Source of the DNA: Adiantum capillus-veneris
Taxonomy: Eukaryota; Streptophyta; Polypodiopsida; Polypodiales; Pteridaceae
Assembly (NCBI GenBank): GCA_014529385.2
Contig: CM043966.1
Coordinates: 41,823,537-41,887,536 of the forward strand
Direction: 5' to 3'
DNA: 64,000 bases
The notes below the pieces were generated by a model that worked only from the letters and a program-made list of their open reading frames with translations, ran no database searches and had not been told where the DNA came from. Below are positions 55,195 through 64,000 of this stretch, one piece after another (position 1 is the first letter of the stretch; the number at the start of each line of letters is the position of its first letter). Position numbers and translations under genes: made by a program.

Positions 55195-56589
55195 GATTGC
55201 GTGCTTTTCTTTTTTTTCTTTTTCCTTTTTTTAATTATTTTTCCTTTTTTATTTATTTAATAAATAATTAATTGGTTATGCTTAAAAAGGCTATTTGGTG
55301 ATATTTGCAAGTGTAATCAGCTGAGAAAGAGCGGTGGCATCCAGTCCAGAATGGCGATGCGCTAGGAAATTGCCAGAGAAGTAGACGGTCCGACGGTGTG
55401 TCACCAAGCCAGTTGAATTTTACAGCGTCCAGTCTACCTTACCCCAAAATATCTTTGTTGCAAAAATATTTGGCAACTGTGGAAATCTCCCGTGCCAATA
55501 CCAACCCTTTGACTTGAAAGAGGGGAAACTCGAGCTTCTCGGACTTACCTCGGTGATTGTCCCTCCATTTCTTGATGGCACTTTATTAGTTCGATACTTT
55601 TTGGGAGACAACGACCGAACGGGGAAGTGCCAATTGAGTTGGAAGACTGATTTAGGGAAGGTAGGAGGTGTAGCTCATTAAGTAGATGCAGTGAACTTGG
55701 GTAGAACGGTGTGAATGGGGGTTAGCAAGGCTTTTGTGTGATTTTTTTGTTTATAATTCCATTGGGCGGCCGGTCACTGGCTTTTAATTTAAACCTCACC
55801 TTTTTAATAAAAGGTGTGAAAGCATGGCTAAAACATGGTCGACAGCATGCAGGCAGCCGAAAACGACGGGATGAGAGGGAGATGGAGATGCAGCTCCCTG
55901 TATGGGCCGTTTTGATCTTTGCAGAAAGGAGAACTTTCGCTCAGCAGCCCAAGGCGACCTCGTACAGATGCAGTTACGGCCGTTTTGGTGCAGTGCAGAG
56001 CTTCCCTTTTCTCGGCTCAGGAGATCATTCCCATTGTCAATCTTCCGACAACTCAACGTTGAGTTAGTTGATTGGGTGCAACTTTCCTCCCAAACTTCGC
56101 TCCCCGATTTTTGTCAAGGTCTTCTTGGCCTCTTCAACCCCTTCTCTCTTTTCTTCGACCTTCGAGTCTTCAAGAGAAAATTTCAAAGCCTTGCCGATTT
56201 CAAAGCCTTGCCAATTTCAAAGGCTTGCCGATTTCAAGGGCTTGTCGATTTTTGAATTGTGGTCGACATAGCTTTCCTTGATCTTTGCTCGGATTCTACA
56301 ACTCCTTCAATCTACTTTCTTCTTGCTTTCACAGTCCACAAGGATTAAGCATTAGAATTGAAAGTGAATTACCATCATTTGGGTCATTATGAAGCCGAGT
56401 TGAAAATCAGTCGTTGAATAGCCACCAATTAACAAGCGAGTTTTCTTCTGCAATTTCGATCAATTATACTTTGAATTTTTCCACGAGTCCTTGAATTGCA
56501 AAATCGATAAATTGCAATTGGGATTTTGTCGATTAGAGGAACTCCTTCTTAAAATTGCAATCTGGTGACGATTAATCCTCGAACCTGAT
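55195..56589 (-). other. Leader between primer site and gag
   Basis: About 1.4 kb without a convincing gene. It holds a T-rich tract at 55205-55260 and a short tandem CCTTGCCGATTTCAAAG / CTTGCCAATTTCAAAGG near 56185-56250 (four copies of about 17-18 bases). Confidence 0.5.
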
Positions 56590-56601
56590 GCTCTGATACC
56601 A
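56590..56601 (-). other. Primer binding site, initiator Met tRNA type
   Basis: TGGTATCAGAGC on the minus strand, one base after the CA end of the 5' LTR. Confidence 0.92.
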
Positions 56602-56602
56602 C

Positions 56603-57377
<775 letters not shown>

Positions 57378-58143
57378 ATATCATCCAAGTGGAATTTTGT
57401 TGAAGGGAGCACATGATCGTGAGGGAAGGGACAAAGCCTGCTTGGAGTAGACCCTACATCATCCTTCAACAACAAATGAGTAAGGTCTCCGACCCCGAGC
57501 TAAATGAACACCATTGTACCATGAAACAATCATAATGGAAAAAGTTACTATTTTTAGCAGTTTTTCAAAATCTGTCGATGCCATGATGTTTAGAATGTCA
57601 TAAAGCTTCCACAAGTGAATTAAAATAATTTTTGTGAAAAGATTCCAAAACTAGTAATTTTTTTGGTCACCTGACCCGTCTAGTTTTAACCGTCTTGAAA
57701 AACTGCACCCGTATCCCGAATTTGAAAAAAATGCATTTTCGAACACCGGGGACTGCTAAATTTGGTAGGTAATTGGAATTATGCACCTTAGTTCTAGCTT
57801 AGCATAGCAAGTTTTGGCATCAAAATCTGATTAGAATTGCCCGTCTATGATTAAAAACAATTTTGTCTAAGGTTGTGCATGGAGGCACCGGGGCTCGGGA
57901 GCTGTGTGGGAACCGGCTCCAGGCCACTGCTGAGTTGATATGGCAGGTAGAGGGCGCCCTCACACACAGATAGGGCTCGTGGGCTACTTTACCATCTTGA
58001 GAGATAGTGAGTGAGTGAGTTAGAATAGCAAATGGGACACTTTGCAGTCCATGCACCCCAATGCAAGTAACCCTGCCCATGAAGGCTTGAGTGGACTTCA
58101 GACCAGCATAGCAGGTGATTTCAAAATTTTGAGCTTGTGAGCC

Positions 58144-58150
58144 TATATAA
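58144..58150 (+). promoter_or_regulatory. TATA box of the 5' LTR
   Basis: TATATAA in GTGAGCCTATATAAGAGCAT, repeated in the 3' LTR at 62678. It lies about 1 kb ahead of the exon start. Confidence 0.75.
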
Positions 58151-58160
58151 GAGCATGCTT

Positions 58161-58335
<175 letters not shown>

Positions 58336-59164
58336 ACACACCTTGAGGAGGTGCTGCTAGGAGACATAGTCTATGGAAGAGGAGCTACGAGGCAAGGTGC
58401 TGCCCGTTTCTCGTCTCAAGGAGGCCCTTGCATCAGAATTTTGAGAGGAATTCAGCCTTAACCTTGGTAATTTTCGATTTAATTCATTCTTGTTGTAATT
58501 CACTCTCTAATATCCTCTTAATTCCGCATCTAGTAGGCATAATCATAGTCAAAATACTCATTAGATACTCTCTAATTCTCCGTATCCATGATCTATTGCA
58601 TAAATCTTAATCTAATTAGTAATCATGCAAGCAAATTAGTCACTCTTAATCATAGTTTAATGCATGTATAAGGAATCATCCACTAGTCACAGTTGTGATA
58701 AAAAATCAAGTCAGCTTTGAGGTGGGAATGGTCCATTGCATTCTATTACTCCATAATGTGTAAATAATTAAATTAGAATCAATTGCTCATGGATTAAGAT
58801 TTAATTAGGGGAAATTAATCCATCATTAATCATTAAAAAGGGAGAAATCCTCTCATCTATGCATACATTAAATCTGCAATTCTCTACTTGCATTAAGAAG
58901 TGATTAAGCACGTCTATTTCATCTCTAGTAGAGCTGATTAAGTAAAAAAATGAAATTCATAATTATCTAGGTCAAGTAATTAACCTTAGGGCCTATTCCC
59001 ATAGAACAAGTATGGTGTTATCGGGATTCTCTATGTCTTGAAGTAAGTCTAACCTCTCGTACAAGGGGATTTTCTTATTGAAACTAATCCGTCATCATGG
59101 TTGTATGTTACTCTCGAATGTTAGCTCTCTTTTTCCAAGTTGTCAATTAAGTAGTGAGTATAAA

Positions 59165-59305
59165 ATGGCCCCTGTAAAGAGAACTCGTTTCGGTGGTTCA
59201 CACGAGCGTGAGGCGGGGACAAGCAACACTAATGGAAAGGGAAAAGCTCCCATGGTCGACCAAGTACCGGCCATCTCATGGAGCAGTGACAAGGAAATTG
59301 TGGAG
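59165..59305 (+). CDS. Gag exon 1 inside the LTR
   Basis: 47 codons from ATG (MAPVKRTRFGGSHEREAGTS at the start) to ...DKEIVE, followed by GTAGGT, a good splice donor. Exon length is a multiple of three. The next acceptor candidate downstream, GGATAG at 60879-60884, opens the gag frame in the same phase. I infer an intron 59306-60884 that contains the LTR end and the primer site. The exon is present also in the 3' LTR (63667-63807), and the solo LTR at 16615 has a similar short ORF. The basic N-terminus could bind RNA or act as a nuclear signal, but this is a guess. Without splicing the frame closes at 59333-59335, giving a short unrelated tail. Confidence 0.6.
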
Positions 59306-59603
59306 GTAGGTCATGTTTTAATTCAAGTTTGTTAAAACAACATTGCATTCGATAAGGTAGGATGAAAAACACATTTCCCAACATGTTGGAAATCAACGGA
59401 AACGACGTCATTTAAATTAATTGTATTTTATATTCAAGTAGGAAAGAATGCTTTTGGAAGATACTGTTTGAAGTAGGAAAGATTGGTTGCTAGGAAAAAT
59501 TTAGCTCAGCTAGTTCAATTTCAATTCCAATGTTGATCTAGTCCAAACCCCCTCTTGATCACAGGGGGCAGCTCGCGAAGTTATTCACAGGACCTAGAGT
59601 TCC

Positions 59604-59727
59604 TGGTTAAGGGCTCTTGAATCCACGACTACTGGTTAAGCGGTGGATATCCACGACTGCTGGTTAAGCGGTGGAAGTCCACGAATGTTGGTTAAGTGGT
59701 GGACAACCTAGTTGTATGGGCAACTAG
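59604..59727 (+). repeat. Tandem 28-29-base repeats and hairpin in LTR
   Basis: TGGTTAAG starts at 59604, 59633, 59661 and 59689. The middle units hold GTGGATATCCAC, itself a perfect palindrome. Directly after the last unit comes the hairpin CTAGTTG TATGGG CAACTAG (59708-59727), the relative of 17162-17181. Confidence 0.85.
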
Positions 59728-60378
59728 ACGACAACGGGTGGAGTAAACACTCGCTGGGGGATTTCGTGCCTCCAGAGCATTGGAACTTTAAATGAATGAG
59801 TTTTTGAGTAAAATTTTTACTAGAGTTACTGTCTTGGTGCCGCTTTGCAATACTGGTTGAAGGGCTGTATTAAGGAACTTGTGAACCGGAACTTAATCAA
59901 TGAACTTATGTGTTGAACAACCATGTGTGGTAGTAATTATGTATCAAAGGAAGTGTGATTATGGGGTGGAAAGTGGGGACTTGGCTCAGGTTGCCAATGC
60001 CTATGAGAAGGGTGGTCTCGATTGGTTGGGAACTCTCCGTCCCCATAAGTGCAATAAGAACGTTAGTATTACTCATTGCCCCTAGAGCGGTAAGTTCTCA
60101 AGTGTATGTGCCTCTAAAACATGGGGAAAAAGGCACTCGGGACTTCTCTCCTCTTGGAAGGTGGGTCTTAGGATCGCTAGATAAGTTAATCACGCTTCCC
60201 CATGCAGAGTGGAACTAGATCTCAATGATAGTAGGATTGAACTCTATTCACTTTGTGATGAGAGATCGTCCGCTAGATGAACCATAAACCACTTTTTTTG
60301 CTTCCGTTGTAGATCTAGTGGCCACCAAGTTTACCATCAGATCCGTCGTTTGAGACGACGGGGTGGGGACCTCACACC

Positions 60379-60390
60379 TGGTATCAGAGC
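60379..60390 (+). other. Primer binding site, initiator Met tRNA type
   Basis: TGGTATCAGAGC, two bases after the LTR end CTCACA. Confidence 0.92.
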
Positions 60391-60884
60391 TATAGGTTTA
60401 CGAACTGGAAAATGATGTTGTTTGAAATTTTAAAAAAATAAGGGATAGTAGGATAGCTCGTAGTGAAAGCTTGACCTTGATGTTTCCCAGAATAATGACA
60501 TTGGATTTGTCTAGTGGATTGTCTCCTGAGTGATGTTAAAGAGTTTTACTCATTGAGCTTGTTGGGATTCAGTGGGTTCCACATGATGTTTTTTGAGAAG
60601 TCGTTGGTGCGACTAGTGCTGCGGGCAGGTAGCCTATTGATGCACATAAAGTTATAAGTATGAATCAAAGTTCTCGAATAAAGTTTTTACCATTATTTAT
60701 CGGAAAATTTTGGATGTATTCAATGGAATTTAAACTAATGGTGGGATGGTTAAATCCTTTGTGATAGTTGTACAGATTAAGTAGGCTGGTTAAGCCCAAA
60801 AAGTTAAATTTCTTCTTGAGTATGGAAAAGCCTAGGTTCATTTGAGAAGAGTGCTATAGTAATAAGTTTTATACCATTGGATAG

Positions 60885-61832
60885 GTTCCGTCTACTGCGC
60901 TATATACCGCCATTCAGGAGAAAAAGCTTCTCCTTAAGCAAGCTCAGCCTCCAACCTTTAAAGGCGAAGGGGTTAATGTGGAGAGAGATTCGGGAGTATG
61001 GATGGAAGCAATGGACGACTATTTCGAAGCTGCAAGAACTCAACCCAACAACCAAACCATGCTTGCAATGTTCTGCTTGTCTGGCGATGCCAAGATCTGG
61101 TGGAAACAACATTGCAGGGACTTGGATATCAAGGGATCTTCCCAGTCATGGGAAGACATCAAGGCTGTTGTGATGGAGCGATACTTACCACCCGCTCACA
61201 AAGCCTTGAAGATGAATGAGTTTTTCTCACTTCGATAGATGTCTTCTTCCGTCGAAGAATACTACTTGAAGTTCGTCACACTTCGGAGATATGCTCCTAG
61301 GATGACAATGGAACAACAAGTAGCACGGTTCTGTCAAGGACTCATCAACCCCTTGAACAACCGACTAGAAGCTCTCAGGCCAGCAACTCTGCAAGATGCC
61401 TTGATAAGGGCCAAACCGTTAGCTAAAGAGATTCAGAGGACTACCCAAGATAGTCAATACTATTTTCCAAAGAGGCCCAGGCCAGACAACTGGAGTAAAA
61501 GACCAATCAACCCTACATACGACCATCGTCTGGTAGTAGCTACTACGGCAGCTACTGAGTTTCCCAATATAAGATGCTTTGAGTGCCAGGAGTATGGACA
61601 TTACAAAAGCCGATGTCCAAAAAGGATTTCCCAAACATCCTGTGCTAATAATGTACCTCTGAACGTCAACGGGTGAGGTCAACCAAATGGAAGAGGAGGC
61701 CGAGGAAGAGGAAACATAGGACAAGGAAGTGGAGCTTTCGCTAATGCCGCAGTGAGACAACCAACTGTGGGTGACGAAGCTAATGAGAGAGCAGCTATGT
61801 ATGCTACAACTGCTAATCCTAGCGAGCAATAA
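60885..61832 (+). pseudogene. Gag exon 2: capsid, zinc knuckle, RG-rich tail
   Basis: Frame from 60885: helical AIQEKKLLLKQAQPPTFKGE, then capsid pieces VWMEAMDDYFEAARTQPNNQ, FCLSGDAKIWWKQHC, DIKAVVMERYLPPAHK, TAG at 61236-61238, then MSSSVEEYYLKFVTLRRYAP, ARFCQGLINPLNNRLEAL, one knuckle CFECQEYGHYKSRC, TGA at 61674-61676, and a Gly/Arg-rich end NGRGGRGRGNIGQGSG to TAA at 61830-61832. So two nonsense codons in an otherwise continuous frame. No protease follows. Capsid and knuckle are those of chromovirus-type Gag. Confidence 0.85.
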
Positions 61833-62014
61833 TTCAAGCACCAGGATCTCATCAAAGTTCAACAGAATAAGACGCATAAAGCTAAAGACCATTCTATTAT
61901 CAAAGGATGACTTTACTTTCGACAAGGGATATATATACCTAAGTAGTTAGCATAAAATTTACCCAGATGTATTCTTGAGATGAGGACATCTCAAATTATT
62001 CACGTTGGAGAGGA
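61833..62014 (+). other. 3' noncoding part and polypurine tract
   Basis: No pol sequence. TTGGAGAGGA (62005-62014) is the polypurine tract, immediately before TGTAAGG. Confidence 0.8.
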
Positions 62015-62767
62015 TGTAAGGTCTCTGACCCCGAGCTAAAAGAACACCATTGTACCATGAAACAATCATAATGGAAAAAGTTACTACTTTTAGCATTTTT
62101 TCAAAATCTGTCGATGCCATGATGTTTAGAATGTCATAAAGCTTCCAAAAGTGAATTAAAATAATTTTTGTAAAAAAAATCCAAAAATAGTAAGTTTTTG
62201 GTCACCCGACTCATCTAGTTTCAACCGTCTCGAAAAACTGCACCCGTACCTCGAATTTGAAAAAAATGCATTTTCGAACACCGGAGGCTGCTAAATATGG
62301 CAGGTACTCCGGATTATGCACCTTAGTTCTAGCTTAGCATAGCAAGTTTTGGCATCAAAATCTGATTAGAATTGTCCGTCTAGGATTAAAAACAATTTTT
62401 CCTAAGGTTGTGCGGGGAGGCACCGGGGCTCGGGAGCTGTGTGGGAACCGGCTCCAGGCCACTGCTGAGTTGAGATGGCAGGTAGAGTGCGCCCTCACAC
62501 ACAGATAGGGCTCGTGGGTTACTTTCCCATCTTGAGAGATAGTGAGTGAGTGAGTTAGAATAGCAAATGGGACACTTTGAAGCCCATGCACCCCATGCAA
62601 GTAACCCTGCCCATGAAGGCTTGAGTGGACTTCAGACCAGCATAGCAGGTGATTTCAAAATTTTGAGCTTGTGAGCCTATATAAGAGCATGCTTACACAC
62701 ACACAAACACGTATATTCTCACACACACACACACACACACACTAAGTACACACACACACACACACTC

Positions 62768-62833
<66 letters not shown>

Positions 62834-64000
62834 CTACACACACCTTGAGGAGGTGCTGCTAGGAGACATAGTCTATGGAAGAGGAGCTACGAGGCAAGGT
62901 GCTGTCCGTTTCTCGTCTCAAGGAGGCCCTTCCATCAGAATTTTGAGAGGAATTCAGCCTTAACCTTGGTAATTTTCGATTTAATTCATTCTTGTTGTAA
63001 TTCACTCTCTAATATCCTCTTAATTCCGCATCTAGTAGGCATAATCATAGTCAAAATACTCATTAGATACTCTCTAATTCTCCGTATCCATGATCTATTG
63101 CATAAATATTAATCTAATTAGTAATCATGCAAGCAAATTAGTCACTCTTAATCATAGTTTAATGCATGTTTAAGGAATCATCCACTAGTCACAGTTGTGA
63201 TAAAAAATCAAGTCAGCTTTGAGGTGGGAATGGTCCATTGCATTCTATTACTCCATAATGTGTAAATAATTAAATTAGAATCAATTGCTCATGGATTAAG
63301 ATTTAATTAGGGGAAATTAATCCATCATTAATCATTAAGAAGGGAGAAATCCTCTCATCTATGCATACATTAAATCTGCAATTCTCTACTTGCATTAAGA
63401 AGTGATTAAGCACGTCTATTTCATCTCTAGTAGAGCTGATTAAGTAAAAAAATGAAATTCATAATTATCTAGGTCAAGTAATTAACCTTAGGGCCTATTC
63501 CCATAGAACAAGTATGGTGTTATCGGGATTCTCTATGTCTTGAAGTAAGTCTAACCTCTCGTACAAGGGGATTTTCTTATTGAAACTAATCCGTCATCAT
63601 GGTTGTATGTTACTCTCGAATGTTAGCTCTCTTTTTCCAAGTTGTCAATTAAGTAGTGAGTATAAAATGGCCCCTGTAAAGAGAACTCGTTTCGGTGGTT
63701 CACACGAGCGTGAGGCGGGGACAAGCAACACTAATGGAAAGGGAAAAGCTCCCATGGTCGACCAAGTACCGGCCATCTCATGGAGCAGTGACAAGGAAAT
63801 TGTGGAGGTAGGTCATGTTTTAATTCAAGTTTGTTAAAACAACATTGCATTCGATAAGGTAGGATGAAAAACACATTTCCCAACATGTTGGAAATCAACG
63901 GAAACGACGTCATTTAAATTAATTGTATTTTATATTCAAGTAGGAAAGAATGCTTTTGGAAGATACTGTTTGAAGTAGGAAAGATTGGTTGCTAGGAAAA
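62015..64000 (+). repeat. 3' LTR, incomplete at the window end
   Basis: Matches the 5' LTR with an offset that settles at 4502 bases after the CA tract. The exon copy is at 63667-63807. Differences are more frequent in the first 300 bases than in the last 1000. The tandem repeats, hairpin and LTR end lie outside the window. Confidence 0.9.

Larger units (their letters stand above)
59306..60884 (+). other. Inferred gag intron across the LTR/primer-site boundary
   Basis: From GTAGGT to ATACCATTGGATAG. No long open frame lies inside; a 61-codon and an 87-codon ORF at 59900-60218 have no motifs. Removal would take out the primer site, so spliced RNA could be translated but not reverse transcribed. 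Confidence 0.5.

Noticed and set aside
60379-60390. tRNA gene at TGGTATCAGAGC sites
   Set aside because: Only the 12-base primer complement is present, no tRNA arms; it is a primer binding site next to an LTR end, as at 56590-56601.

Overview
This is plant nuclear DNA that is almost entirely repeats. It holds nested Ty3/gypsy LTR retrotransposons of at least three lineages (chromoviruses, an Athila/Tat-like lineage, and an unusual non-autonomous family), one non-autonomous DNA transposon, a fold-back element, long GA and CA microsatellites and AT-rich satellites. Plant-type primer binding sites (initiator-Met type TGGTATCAGAGC, Asp type TGGCGCC...), intron-like gaps with GT/AG borders and low gene density point to a land plant with a large genome. 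A fern, gymnosperm or bryophyte is possible, but the sequence does not fix the clade. I saw no tRNA, rRNA, CRISPR or bacterial features.

Layout. 1-7340 (minus): a pol-less element with two overlapping unusual ORFs, a retropepsin-like ORF, a tail carrying a repeated GYY...W-PK motif, and a leader array built around a 22-bp palindrome. 8454-12406 (minus): pieces of an unrecognised multi-exon gene. 13030-19605 (plus): a 5'-truncated, decayed chromovirus split by a 3.95-kb solo LTR (13964-17913) with 5-bp AAGAG target duplications. 19606-22680: possible LTR and two tandem arrays. 22681 to about 34620 (minus): a large Athila/Tat-like gypsy element with a four-knuckle Gag and a second retropepsin-like domain fused behind its integrase; its RT is split by a 1319-bp CACTA-ended DNA transposon (26248-27566). 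34861-37846 (minus): a host-like gene with a RING-like exon and an intron filled by a palindromic satellite. About 38800-43985 (plus): a decayed Athila-like element with Asp-type primer site and another palindrome-tagged leader. 43992-44412: a short LTR. 45824-46277: a fold-back element. 47253-47852: a coding fragment interrupted by a full-length chromovirus (47853-57377, minus, ATATC target duplications). 57477-64000 (plus): a gag-only element of TR-GAG type with about 2.9-kb LTRs; its 3' LTR runs off the window.

Most interesting signals: (1) a retropepsin-like domain after the integrase in one element, with a recognisable relative in a second element that has no RT or integrase; (2) LTRs that carry a short coding exon ending at a splice donor, so that the inferred gag intron spans the LTR end and the primer binding site, with a small hairpin in two different LTRs whose stem differs by two compensating pairs; (3) tandem arrays of unrelated sequence in several leaders, LTRs and one intron, each carrying a 16-25-base perfect or near-perfect dyad.

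All boundaries, splice sites and homologies were read by eye. Family names rest on motif recognition, not on searches.
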